From Lachnospiraceae bacterium YSD2013 (GTDB lineage: Bacteria > Bacillota > Clostridia > Lachnospirales > Lachnospiraceae): 64,000 nt of DNA. The stretch spans positions 33,428 to 97,427 of the forward strand of contig FMTX01000015.1 in the NCBI GenBank assembly GCA_900100895.1. The letters run 5' to 3'. Shown one piece after another: positions 55,876-64,000 of the stretch (position 1 is the first letter of the stretch; each line of letters starts with the position of its first letter). The translations under genes and the position numbers were made by a program. The notes beneath the pieces were generated by a model that did not search any database, was not told the origin of the DNA, and saw only the letters and a list, made by a program, of their open reading frames with translations.

Positions 55876-56361
55876 ATGCTTTCGGAGAAAGAGATTAAGA
55901 CCCTTGACGAGATTCTTGAGCGCTTCGGCCACGATGCTACCAGAGTAATCGGCATCATGCAGGAGATTCAGAAGGTATACCGTTATCTTCCCGAGGAGAG
56001 CCTTAGCTATATTTCTAAGGATTTGGGCATCAGCGAGGCTAAGATTTTCGGTGTGGCAACCTTCTATGAGAACTTTTCTCTTGAGCCTAAGGGTAAGTAC
56101 GTAATCAAGGTTTGTGACGGAACTGCATGCCATGTACGTAATTCCGTGCCGATTCTTGAGGAGTTCAGAAAGGAATTGGGGCTTTCTGACAAGAAGAAGA
56201 CTACTGACGACCGCATGTTTACGGTTGAGACCGTTTCCTGCCTCGGCGCTTGCGGACTTGCGCCCGTATGTACTGTTAATGACACAGTTCATCCTGCAAT
56301 GACCCCCGCTAAGGTTAAGGAAATCATTGATGAACTTAAGAGTAAGGAGGTAGAAGCGTAA
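55876..56361 (+). CDS. hydC: hydrogenase subunit C, NuoE-like [2Fe-2S] protein
   Basis: A 161-residue NuoE-like protein. The four [2Fe-2S] cysteines are in C-D-G-T-A-C (about 85-90) and C-L-G-A-C-G (about 125-129). With the next two genes it forms a HydABC-type soluble hydrogenase, which in Thermotoga and many Clostridia couples NADH and reduced ferredoxin to H2 by electron bifurcation. It begins behind AAGGAGAG and its stop overlaps the next start by one base (TAATG). Confidence 0.93.
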   Translation: MLSEKEIKTLDEILERFGHDATRVIGIMQEIQKVYRYLPEESLSYISKDLGISEAKIFGVATFYENFSLEPKGKYVIKVCDGTACHVRNSVPILEEFRKELGLSDKKKTTDDRMFTVETVSCLGACGLAPVCTVNDTVHPAMTPAKVKEIIDELKSKEVEA

Positions 56362-58256
56362 TGGCATTTGATGTTGTTAAGACCAGAGAAGACTTAGACC
56401 GTCTTCACAAGAAATTTAAAGCTTCCCTCGACTCACAGCGTAAGCAGATTCTTATCTGCGCAGGTACCGGTTGCGTAGCCGGCGGTTCACTTAAGATTTA
56501 TGAAAGACTTCAGGAGATATTGAAAGAAAAGGGTATCCCCTGTTCCGTCATGCTTGAAGAAGAGCCTCATGACACTGTCGGCGTTAAGAAGTCAGGCTGT
56601 CACGGATTCTGTGAAAAAGGTCCCCTTTTAAGAATCGAGCCTTTCGGATGGTTATATCTTAAGGTTAAGGTTGAGGACTGCGAGGAAATCGTCGAGAAGA
56701 CCATCATCGGTGATGAGTGCGTAGACCGTCTTGTATACAAGGACAAGGACGGCAACCCTTACAGACAGCAGTCAGAGATTCCTTTTTATAAAAAGCAGAC
56801 GAGACTTGCTCTTGAGCACTGCGGACAGATTAACGCAGAATCTTTGGTTGAGTATATTGCCGTAGGCGGTTATCAGGCAGTTGCCAAGGCTTTGTTTGAC
56901 ATGACCAGTCAGGAAATCGTGGACGAGATTACCAAGTCTACACTTCGCGGACGCGGAGGCGGTGGATTCCCCACCGGCACCAAGTGGGCACAGGTTCTTG
57001 CTCAGGATTCCGAAGACAAATATATCGTATGTAACGGTGACGAGGGTGACCCCGGCGCATTTATGGACCGTTCCATGATGGAAGGCGATCCTCACCGTGT
57101 TATTGAAGGAATGATTATCGCAGGTAAGGCTACCAACGCTCACCACGGTTACATCTACGTGCGTGCGGAGTATCCTCTTGCGGTTGAAAGATTGTCGATT
57201 GCTATCGAGAAGGCTACCAAGCGCGGACTTCTCGGTAAGAACATCATGAACTCGGGCTTTGACTTTGACTTAAAGATTTGTCAGGGCGCAGGTGCTTTCG
57301 TATGTGGTGAGGGCTCGGCTCTTACAGCCTCCATCGAAGGCCACAGAGGTATGCCTCGTGTTAAGCCTCCCCGTACTACCGAGCACGGTTTGTTTGACAA
57401 GCCCACAGTTCTTAACAACGTTGAGACATTCTGTAACGTTCCGCCCATTATTCTTAAGGGCGCAGACTGGTATTGTACCTTCGGTCCCGAGAAGAGCCAC
57501 GGTACCAAGGCATTTGCTCTTACCGGTAACGTTAACAACACAGGCCTTATCGAAGTTCCCATGGGCACCACGCTTAAGGAAGTTATTTACGATATCGGCG
57601 GCGGTGTTAAGGGCGGCGAGTTCAAGGCTGTTCAGATCGGCGGACCTTCGGGCGGATGCTTGTGCCTTAACTCCGATGAAGATCACTTGAATATATCCCT
57701 TGACTTCGACTCACTTAAGAAAGTGGGCGCGATGATAGGTTCCGGCGGACTTGTAGTTATGAACGATAAGTCCTGTATGGTTGAAGTTGCAAGATTCTTC
57801 ATGAACTTTACCCAGAACGAATCCTGCGGTAAGTGCGTGCCTTGCCGTGAGGGTACCAAGCGTATGCTTGAGCTTCTTAACGATATAGTTGAAGGCCGCG
57901 GTACCATGGAGCACCTTGAGACACTTGAAGAGCTTGCAGATACCGTAAGCAACACCGCTCTTTGCGGACTCGGTAAGTCAGCTCCTTCACCTGTTATCAG
58001 TACCATGAAGTACTTCAGAGACGAGTACATTGCTCACGTAGTGGACAAGAAATGTCCCGCAGGTCAGTGTAAGGCTCTTTCGACTTATAAGATTAATCCC
58101 GACCTTTGTAAGGGTTGTACCAAGTGTGCCCGTCAGTGTCCTGTAGGCGCTATTACCGGCACGGTTAAGGAACCCCATACAATTGATGTTACAAAGTGTA
58201 TTAAATGCGGTGCCTGCATGGCAGGTTGCCCGTTTAAGGCAATAGAAGTGGTTTAA
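56361..58256 (+). CDS. hydB: hydrogenase subunit B, NuoF-like NAD(H)-binding flavoprotein
   Basis: A 631-residue HydB. An N-terminal thioredoxin-like [2Fe-2S] domain (C-A-G-T-G-C, G-C-H-G-F-C) precedes the NuoF core with the FMN/NADH loops G-R-G-G-G-G-F-P-T-G and N-G-D-E-G-D-P-G-A, then the [4Fe-4S] site E-S-C-G-K-C-V-P-C-R-E-G, and a C-terminal pair of ferredoxin-type clusters (C-x2-C-x2-C-x3-C twice). It binds NAD(H) and FMN and is the site where electrons are split or joined in bifurcating hydrogenases. Confidence 0.94.
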   Translation: MAFDVVKTREDLDRLHKKFKASLDSQRKQILICAGTGCVAGGSLKIYERLQEILKEKGIPCSVMLEEEPHDTVGVKKSGCHGFCEKGPLLRIEPFGWLYLKVKVEDCEEIVEKTIIGDECVDRLVYKDKDGNPYRQQSEIPFYKKQTRLALEHCGQINAESLVEYIAVGGYQAVAKALFDMTSQEIVDEITKSTLRGRGGGGFPTGTKWAQVLAQDSEDKYIVCNGDEGDPGAFMDRSMMEGDPHRVIEGMIIAGKATNAHHGYIYVRAEYPLAVERLSIAIEKATKRGLLGKNIMNSGFDFDLKICQGAGAFVCGEGSALTASIEGHRGMPRVKPPRTTEHGLFDKPTVLNNVETFCNVPPIILKGADWYCTFGPEKSHGTKAFALTGNVNNTGLIEVPMGTTLKEVIYDIGGGVKGGEFKAVQIGGPSGGCLCLNSDEDHLNISLDFDSLKKVGAMIGSGGLVVMNDKSCMVEVARFFMNFTQNESCGKCVPCREGTKRMLELLNDIVEGRGTMEHLETLEELADTVSNTALCGLGKSAPSPVISTMKYFRDEYIAHVVDKKCPAGQCKALSTYKINPDLCKGCTKCARQCPVGAITGTVKEPHTIDVTKCIKCGACMAGCPFKAIEVV

Positions 58257-58269
58257 GGAGGTACGTGTG

Positions 58270-59964
58270 ATGGAAAAGTATATGATTATCGACGGAATGC
58301 GTATTCCTTTTACCGATGAGAAGAATATCCTTCAGGTTATTCACAAGGCCGGAATTCATGTTCCTACATTTTGTTATTATTCAGACATGTCCATCTTCGG
58401 CGCATGTCGTATGTGTGTGGTAGAGGACAACAGAGGCAGTATCCATGCTTCCTGTTCCACCCCTCCCAAGGATAAGATGGAGATTAAGACCAACACCCCT
58501 CGTCTTCACGAGTACAGAAAGATGATTCTGGAGCTTCTCCTTGCATCTCACTGTCGTGATTGTACTATCTGTGAGAAGAGTGGAAGATGCCGTCTCCAGA
58601 TGCTTGCGGTTCGTTTCGGCTTAACCGACATCAGATTTAAGAATAATCGTGAGGAAATGGAAATCGACAATTCCTCCGAGTCCATAGTAAGAGATCCCGG
58701 CAAGTGTATCCTCTGCGGTGACTGCGTTCGTATGTGTAACGAAGTTCAGAACGTAGGCGCCATCGACTTTGCTTACAGAGGCAGCAAGATGAAAGTTATG
58801 CCTGCCATGGGACGTAAAATTGCTGATACCGAGTGCGTTAACTGCGGTCAGTGTGCGGCTGTATGTCCTACCGCTGCCATCCACGTTAAGAGCTCCCTCA
58901 AGGCTATCTGGAAGGCTCTTTACGATCCCAAGACCAGAGTTGTTGCTCAGGTTGCTCCCGCAGTAAGAGTTGCTCTTGGTGAAGAGTTCGGCTTAGAGCC
59001 CGGTAAGAACACCATGGGTCGTATCTATGCGGCTCTCAGAATGCTTGGTTTTGACAATGTATTCGATACTTCCGTAGGTGCTGACTTAACTGTTGTTGAG
59101 GAAGCAGGCGAGCTTATCGAGAAGATTGAAAAGGGTGACAACAAGTATCCTTTGTTCACTTCCTGCTGTCCCGCATGGATTCGCTATGTGGAGACCAAGC
59201 ACCGTGAGCTTCTTCCTTACGTATCCAGCTGCAAGTCTCCCATGGAGATGTTCGGCGCTACCATTAAGGAATACTACAAGAAAGCAGACGAGGAAGAAGG
59301 CTTAAAGACCGTTTCCGTAGCCATCATGCCCTGCGCTGCCAAGAAATACGAGATTACCCGCGAGGAGTTCATCCGTAACGGTATTCGCGATGTAGATATC
59401 GTTATCACCACTTCAGAACTTGCCCGCATGATCAAAGAAATCGGTATTCAGTTCAATGAAATCGAGCCTCAGGGCCCCGATATGCCTTTCTCCATCAGCT
59501 CAGGTGCAGGTACCATCTTCGGCACTACCGGCGGTGTTACCGAGGCAGCACTCAGAAGAGTTGCCAAGGCTAAGACCAATGAGGAACTCAAGGCTATTGA
59601 ATACCTTGGCTTAAGAGAATTCGACGGTGTTAAGACCGCCAAGGTTCCTTACGGGGACAAAGAACTCGACATCGCAGTAGTAAGCGGACTGGGCAATGCC
59701 GAGAAGCTTATCAAGGCTATCGAGTCAGGCGAGCTTCACTTCGACTTCGTAGAAGTTATGGCTTGTCCTCTCGGATGTGTAGCCGGTGCCGGTCAGCCCT
59801 TCGTATATCGTGAAGGTAAGGAAAAGCGTGCCGCAGGCCTCTTCAAGGCAGACCGCTCATCCGTTATCAAGTGCTCCGGTGACAACCCTGTTGTGGAAGA
59901 TCTTTACCACGGCGGCGTGCTTGAAGGCAGAGTTCACGAACTCTTACACGTAGAGTACAAGTAG
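58270..59964 (+). CDS. hydA: [FeFe] hydrogenase catalytic subunit A
   Basis: A 564-residue subunit. Domains in order: [2Fe-2S] (C-Y-Y-S-D-M-S-I-F-G-A-C-R-M-C), a His-Cys [4Fe-4S] site (H-C-R-D-C-T-I-C), two ferredoxin clusters, and the H-cluster domain with T-S-C-C-P-A-W, M-P-C-A-A-K-K and E-V-M-A-C-P-L-G-C-V-A-G-A-G-Q-P. The last motif has Leu where Gly is usual (C-P-G-G-C). It makes or splits H2. ATG 58270 lies eight bases after AGGAGG; GTG 58267 is one codon upstream. Confidence 0.94.
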   Translation: MEKYMIIDGMRIPFTDEKNILQVIHKAGIHVPTFCYYSDMSIFGACRMCVVEDNRGSIHASCSTPPKDKMEIKTNTPRLHEYRKMILELLLASHCRDCTICEKSGRCRLQMLAVRFGLTDIRFKNNREEMEIDNSSESIVRDPGKCILCGDCVRMCNEVQNVGAIDFAYRGSKMKVMPAMGRKIADTECVNCGQCAAVCPTAAIHVKSSLKAIWKALYDPKTRVVAQVAPAVRVALGEEFGLEPGKNTMGRIYAALRMLGFDNVFDTSVGADLTVVEEAGELIEKIEKGDNKYPLFTSCCPAWIRYVETKHRELLPYVSSCKSPMEMFGATIKEYYKKADEEEGLKTVSVAIMPCAAKKYEITREEFIRNGIRDVDIVITTSELARMIKEIGIQFNEIEPQGPDMPFSISSGAGTIFGTTGGVTEAALRRVAKAKTNEELKAIEYLGLREFDGVKTAKVPYGDKELDIAVVSGLGNAEKLIKAIESGELHFDFVEVMACPLGCVAGAGQPFVYREGKEKRAAGLFKADRSSVIKCSGDNPVVEDLYHGGVLEGRVHELLHVEYK

Positions 59965-60029
59965 AAAAATAAGCGCTGTAATTTGCAGATATAGGCTGAT
60001 TACAGGAATGGCTTTTTGAAAGCTTTATA

Positions 60030-60064
60030 TGGTATAATGCAAGGGACTCGAAAAGAGTCCCTTG
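60030..60064 (+). promoter_or_regulatory. extended -10 promoter and leader hairpin
   Basis: TGGTATAAT ends at 60038 (extended -10); no good -35 is seen. CAAGGGACTC (60040-60049) and GAGTCCCTTG (60055-60064) form a perfect 10-bp stem with a GAAAA loop at or just after the start, followed by TTT only. It could protect the leader or terminate readthrough from hydA. Confidence 0.55.
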
Positions 60065-60093
60065 TTTACTATTTAGGGTTAGAGGGTATTACG

Positions 60094-61200
60094 ATGGTAC
60101 AAAGAATGAGTGAGACGGAACTTCAAATCTCATCCATAAAGAATCTTGATATGGTGAATATCTATCACCTCTTCGACGACGGAAAGTCGCTTTTAGGCAT
60201 ACTTGCTTACTACGAAGGCAGCAAGGTAATCAATCTGTGCGCCGCTGATGAAGGCTTTCCCGTACTTCTTGATAAAATAGTCGAAGTCTATTCTCGTGAG
60301 AAACAATACGGAAGAATCGTGTTAGATTATAACACTAAGCAGATACTGGATCGGTCAATTTCGCTTTCGACAGATAACTACGAAAAAATGTTAAGCGGCT
60401 ATACCGAGACTGCTCAACCGATTTTTCTTGACAAGGCATTTGTGCATATATTGGCGCTTCCTATTGTTAAATACGTTGTTGAAGGGATATACAGTGTTAA
60501 CGACATGCCCGTCAGCTGGGACATATACAATAAGAGCTGGTACGGCCGCGGAATACTGACTGCATCGGTCAATAAGAAAACGGCCAGATTCCCTTACAGA
60601 ATAACGCGACAAAACGACAAACTATACCGGGTAATCATTAACGGAGTGCTTAGGCAGAGCAATACGCTTACGATTGATATAATGCACGACATGAAAGGTA
60701 TCGGAGTAAGCTTTTATGATGCTTTGTGCGGATACGAAGGAAATCTTACCGCAGATATTTCGGAAGCGACACCGACATTACAGTTTAGCATCGATAGTAT
60801 AGGCAAGAGAGTTTATTACACTGAAGATACCATAACAGAGAGCGATTCCGAAGAATCGGGCAATGTCACGAAGCTTTCTTTTGCGGATACTGAGTTCAAA
60901 GAATACAGGCTTCCGTGGGGCGAGAGGATATTCGTAGCCATTGACAATGACAGAACACAGTGCGTATTTGCAGGAAGCAGCGTGGCGGAAACGATTTCAT
61001 ACGGAATATGCAGCGTAGGACTGGATGACAACAAGAAGACCAGGATAGGTCTGGGACTGTTTTCGTATATGTTTTTTGAATCCGCGTCGAAAAAAGAACT
61101 ACATTTCCTCGATATGGGTTACCCGCAGCTTGCATTGTACAAAGAAAACTACGCGGGAAAATGCTACACACTTAACAAGGGGGTACACCATGGCAATTAA
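60094..61200 (+). CDS. protein of unknown function
   Basis: A 368-residue protein that I do not recognise. The N-terminal 80 residues (L-L-G-I-L-A-Y-Y-E-G, V-L-L-D-K-I-V-E-V-Y, R-I-V-L-D-Y) look like an alpha/beta unit with some likeness to a GNAT core; the rest alternates beta strands, with a Ser/Glu-rich acidic stretch near residue 260. No signal peptide or membrane helix is seen. ATG 60094 follows AGAGGGT; a longer frame from TTG 60016 would run through the hairpin. It overlaps the AAA+ gene by 11 bases, so the two are coupled. Confidence 0.6.
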   Translation: MVQRMSETELQISSIKNLDMVNIYHLFDDGKSLLGILAYYEGSKVINLCAADEGFPVLLDKIVEVYSREKQYGRIVLDYNTKQILDRSISLSTDNYEKMLSGYTETAQPIFLDKAFVHILALPIVKYVVEGIYSVNDMPVSWDIYNKSWYGRGILTASVNKKTARFPYRITRQNDKLYRVIINGVLRQSNTLTIDIMHDMKGIGVSFYDALCGYEGNLTADISEATPTLQFSIDSIGKRVYYTEDTITESDSEESGNVTKLSFADTEFKEYRLPWGERIFVAIDNDRTQCVFAGSSVAETISYGICSVGLDDNKKTRIGLGLFSYMFFESASKKELHFLDMGYPQLALYKENYAGKCYTLNKGVHHGN

Positions 61201-63286
61201 GATTGAATTAGGACAGACACAGGACGAAAAGCGCCTGGATGATTTAATAGAGGTTTTGCAGAAGCGTTCTCAGAAGAGCGCGGCGCTTCAGAGAGTTATT
61301 GCTGAGCTCAAGCAGGTTGAGGACGGAAAGAAAGAGCCTGATATTAAGCCGCTTTCTTTGTACGTTGATACGTGGGATGTAATCAGATCGAGCAGAGTGG
61401 ATGCTTCCAAGTATGATCTTTTGATGGAGAACGCCAAGAAGATTTATGATGACGTCTTCACCCTTGGCGAGCACACGCCGGACTTTGATATGAAGGCGAT
61501 TTTCTACAGAAACATAATTCACGAAGACGGAGCACTGCTTACCGGCGGGTATGTCGGAGCTTCTTTTGACTATAATCTGTTCGCGTCGTTTGCGGACAAG
61601 AATAATTATCAGACGTTGATTCGCGCCATCAAGAAGAGCGACGCGGCAGACAAGGTGCTGGATGCGGTTTCTACTTACGGACTTCGCGTGAGAGAGTACA
61701 TCATAGACGACTATGGGTATTTAAGCAACCTCCTCGCTGTGACCAAGAAACTTATTGCCACCAATCCCGAAAATTATGAGGCAATAATTAATGAAGCGGC
61801 TGCAAAGGTCGAGCGCAGCAACGGAGTGTACGATATTTCTCCCGAAAGACTCGCGCTTGTTGAGAAGAACGTGAGCACTGCAGAAGCTATCGTTGCAAGC
61901 GGCAAGGAACTTTTCGACGGTTTGGAGCTTAAGGGCAAGACCTTCGAAGCGATGGCCGACGAGCTTAACGAAAAGGCCAAGAACATTGTCAGAATCTCTG
62001 AGGAGACGCTTGATGCCAAGGCTAAGAACGTTAAGGCAGAAGTTGACGTGGCTCTTAAAGAATACATAGCTTCGCAAAAGAAAGCAATCATTATGGAGAA
62101 AGACGTTCTCCTTAAGCAGGTATTTTCCGATGCAGAGGCAGAGCTTAACAAATATAAGGCTCTTGCAAAGGCACTTACAAACAATACTTCCGCAGAGATT
62201 GCCATGCTCGGTAAGGATGCGGATGCAGTTGTGGACCGCATAGGAAGAACCATTCATAACGATGAGAAAATTAATGAATTCCTGACAAAGGCCAAGGTAG
62301 ATGAGGCAATTCTTGATAAGATTGAGAAACTCAGTGTGCTTAACAGTGCAAGCATTGAGCGCATGGCAAAGCAGCCGGAGGGCGCGCCTGTTCCGCCCAT
62401 GCCTGCCATTGAGCCCGGCCCCGAAGCCGGAGCACCTCTCGGCGCACCCGGTCTCATGCCGCCACCTCCGCACGTTCCTCACAGACACAGACATGATGGC
62501 CCCATTGAGCCCGTAAGCCCGCTTCTTGACAGGAGTATTCCTTTTGCCGACCGCTTCAGAATGGTTCAGGCGGAGAAGCAGAGAAGAATTGAGCAGGGCG
62601 AGCTCTTCCACGAGATGTTTGACGATGTAATCACTGCAGTTATGGAAGATGTTAACCCTTACCTTATCGGACCTTCGGGCTGCGGTAAGACATATATGAT
62701 AATGCAGGTAGGGCAGATTCTCGGGCTTAACTGCGACGATATCGGCTACATCAATGAAGAATACGATATCCTCGGCTATGTTACGGCTACAGGTGAGTAC
62801 AGCGAGTCTAACTTCTACAGACTTTACAAGTACGGCGGAATTGCTTTCTGCGACGAGCTTGATAACGGTAACAGCAAGGCTACGGTTAAGCTTAATTCTT
62901 TCCTTACCAACAAGATTGATTCAAGCTACAGCTTCCCCGGCGGCGAGCGCGTACAGCGTCATCCCAACTTCCGCGTGATTGCGGCAGGTAACACCGACGG
63001 AAGCGGTGCGGACGTTAACTACAGCACCAGAGAGAAGATTGAGGAGTCTGTTCAGCAGCGTATGATTCCTATCTATATCGACTACGATAACCGAGTAGAG
63101 AAGGCAATCCTTAAGGACTACCCCGACTGGTTCGAGTTTGTATGCGCTTTCAGAAAGGCTACCGACAAGTGGGGCGAGGTATGTGGAATTCCCGCTTCGG
63201 GTATCGTTACCACGAGAGATACGCAGAGAATCAGAACGTATCTTGAAAACGGAAGCTTTACCATCGAAAAGATTCTTATTGTATAA
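61190..63286 (+). CDS. AAA+ ATPase (MoxR/dynein-related type) with long N-terminal helical region
   Basis: A 698-residue protein. The first ~410 residues are charged helices with coiled-coil character, then a Pro/His-rich linker (about 415-440, P-P-P-P-H-V-P-H-R-H-R-H). The AAA domain has Walker A G-P-S-G-C-G-K-T near 494, Walker B I-A-F-C-D-E-L-D and sensor A-A-G-N-T. MoxR-type ATPases usually act with a von Willebrand A partner. The reading frame ends five bases before the IS200-type left hairpin, so its natural C terminus may have been cut by the insertion. ATG 61190 has AAGGGGG upstream. Confidence 0.82.
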   Translation: MAIKIELGQTQDEKRLDDLIEVLQKRSQKSAALQRVIAELKQVEDGKKEPDIKPLSLYVDTWDVIRSSRVDASKYDLLMENAKKIYDDVFTLGEHTPDFDMKAIFYRNIIHEDGALLTGGYVGASFDYNLFASFADKNNYQTLIRAIKKSDAADKVLDAVSTYGLRVREYIIDDYGYLSNLLAVTKKLIATNPENYEAIINEAAAKVERSNGVYDISPERLALVEKNVSTAEAIVASGKELFDGLELKGKTFEAMADELNEKAKNIVRISEETLDAKAKNVKAEVDVALKEYIASQKKAIIMEKDVLLKQVFSDAEAELNKYKALAKALTNNTSAEIAMLGKDADAVVDRIGRTIHNDEKINEFLTKAKVDEAILDKIEKLSVLNSASIERMAKQPEGAPVPPMPAIEPGPEAGAPLGAPGLMPPPPHVPHRHRHDGPIEPVSPLLDRSIPFADRFRMVQAEKQRRIEQGELFHEMFDDVITAVMEDVNPYLIGPSGCGKTYMIMQVGQILGLNCDDIGYINEEYDILGYVTATGEYSESNFYRLYKYGGIAFCDELDNGNSKATVKLNSFLTNKIDSSYSFPGGERVQRHPNFRVIAAGNTDGSGADVNYSTREKIEESVQQRMIPIYIDYDNRVEKAILKDYPDWFEFVCAFRKATDKWGEVCGIPASGIVTTRDTQRIRTYLENGSFTIEKILIV

Positions 63287-63347
63287 AGAAAACCACGCGA
63301 TAGTCGCGTGGTTCCGTTGAGCTTAAGAGATGTATTCAGTTTCAATA

Positions 63348-63409
63348 CTCCTAATGTGTATAATCAAAAGCGTGACCTGCCAGTTACGCAAGAAAATACA
63401 CATTAGGAG
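63348..63409 (+). promoter_or_regulatory. 14-bp inverted repeat that can hide the transposase ribosome site
   Basis: CTCCTAATGTGTAT (63348-63361) is the exact inverse of ATACACATTAGGAG (63396-63409), which contains the AGGAG of the transposase. In a transcript that includes both arms the ribosome site is paired. IS200 elements are known to limit transposase in this way. Confidence 0.75.
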
Positions 63410-63418
63410 GACAGTACA

Positions 63419-63889
63419 TTGTCGGGACAAAATACTGATGCACAAAGTTTAGCACATACGAAATGGAACTGCAAATACCATGTGGTGTTTGCGCCAAAGT
63501 ATCGAAGGAAGGTATTCTTCAACGAAAAAAGAGAGGATATCAGAGACATAATAAGGACTCTATGCCAATGGAAGGGTGTCGAAATAATAGAGGGCGAGGT
63601 ATGCCCGGACCACATACACCTTTTACTAAGTATCCCGCCCAAAATGAGCGTTTCGGGTTTTATGGGATACCTAAAAGGAAAGAGCAGTCTCATGATATAT
63701 CAAAAGTATGGGAATATGAAATTCGCATACCGAAACCGCGAATTTTGGTGTAAGGGATACTATGTAGATACTGTAGGGAAGAACACTGCAGCAATAAAAA
63801 GTTATATAGCCAACCAGCTAAAGCAAGATTACGAAATGGATCAATTAAGTATATTCGACCCACAGGACCCGTTTACGGGTAGCAAGTAA
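63419..63889 (+). CDS. tnpA: IS200-type transposase TnpA (Y1 HUH)
   Basis: A 156-residue TnpA. The HUH motif H-I-H-L-L-L is near residue 62, and the catalytic Tyr is in G-Y-Y-V-D-T-V-G near 119. The N-terminal K-Y-H-V-V-F-A-P-K-Y-R-R-K is typical. It starts at TTG 63419, eight bases after AGGAGG. It moves the element as single-stranded DNA. No tnpB is present. Confidence 0.94.
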   Translation: MSGQNTDAQSLAHTKWNCKYHVVFAPKYRRKVFFNEKREDIRDIIRTLCQWKGVEIIEGEVCPDHIHLLLSIPPKMSVSGFMGYLKGKSSLMIYQKYGNMKFAYRNREFWCKGYYVDTVGKNTAAIKSYIANQLKQDYEMDQLSIFDPQDPFTGSK

Positions 63890-64000
63890 CACGACGCGTG
63901 GCTGGCAGGCCAAATATAAGACCCACTTGTGGGTGGCTAGTAGTATTAGGGCTATGCCCGAAAAAGAAAAACCACCCGCTATGCGGGTGGATGTTTATTT

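Larger units (their letters stand above)
63287..64000 (+). mobile_element. IS200/IS605-family insertion sequence (ends approximate)
   Basis: A single Y1 transposase gene lies between two subterminal hairpins of the same type: AACCACGCGA/TCGCGTGGTT (63291-63313) on the left and CCACCCGC/GCGGGTGG (63972-63990) on the right, both after a GAAAACC or GAAAAACC run. No terminal inverted repeats or target duplication are expected for this family. The right boundary is within the last ten bases or just outside the window. Confidence 0.82.

Overview
The window reads like a chromosomal segment of an anaerobic Gram-positive of the class Clostridia, most likely Lachnospiraceae. The support is strong AGGAGG-type ribosome binding sites, tandem feoA genes before feoB with a FeoB-associated cysteine-rich peptide, a three-subunit (electron-bifurcating type) [FeFe] hydrogenase, flavodoxin and an IS200-type transposase. 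This is an assignment from gene content; no 16S rRNA or other marker is present. Every protein gene I can support lies on the + strand.

Region 1 (1-10.9 kb) is a metal operon: the end of one FeoA, a second FeoA, FeoB, a small Cys-rich membrane peptide, a DtxR-type metalloregulator, a MacB/FtsX-like ABC ATPase and permease, a small anchored protein, a P1B-like P-type ATPase and two SAM methyltransferases.

Region 2 (10.9-40.8 kb) is the most remarkable part. A TetR-MATE-phosphotransferase operon is followed by four pairs of half-size ABC transporters with the exporter fold. Pair 1 is joined to a complete ECF importer (T, double A and Trep_Strep-like S component). Pairs 2, 3 and 4 are each preceded by their own TetR regulator with a visible operator. 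Two thiazoline-carboxylate hydrolase-like proteins, three related GD-motif membrane proteins, an isoprenylcysteine-methyltransferase-like protein, an alpha/beta hydrolase and a flavodoxin complete the block. A palindrome of the form GTTAG-N6-CTAAC, one copy with a single changed base, recurs ten times, before feoB and before each transcription unit of region 2, often across the predicted transcription start. I infer one iron-responsive regulon, probably run by the DtxR-like protein beside feoB, that takes up iron chelates or siderophores made by others (YbtPQ/IrtAB-like transport). The hydrolase-like proteins are candidates for processing thiazoline-containing ligands.

Region 3 (40.8-55.7 kb) is accessory: an HD-domain protein, a serine hydrolase, an orphan DNA methyltransferase, and a string of single-gene units for acetyltransferases, aminoglycoside-phosphotransferase-like kinases, an MBL hydrolase, a small-molecule methyltransferase and a low-molecular-weight phosphatase. 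Two paralogous HTH regulators precede a BRO-type and a RhuM-Fic-type protein. Both downstream genes carry a perfect internal inverted repeat at the equivalent place. At least five gene remnants sit among the intact genes, so this region is turning over.

Region 4 (55.7-64 kb) holds hydCBA behind a strong promoter with a Rex-like site and a leader hairpin, a protein of unknown function, and an AAA+ ATPase gene whose 3' end abuts (and may be cut by) an IS200/IS605-family element that runs to about the end of the window. I saw no rRNA, tRNA or CRISPR array.
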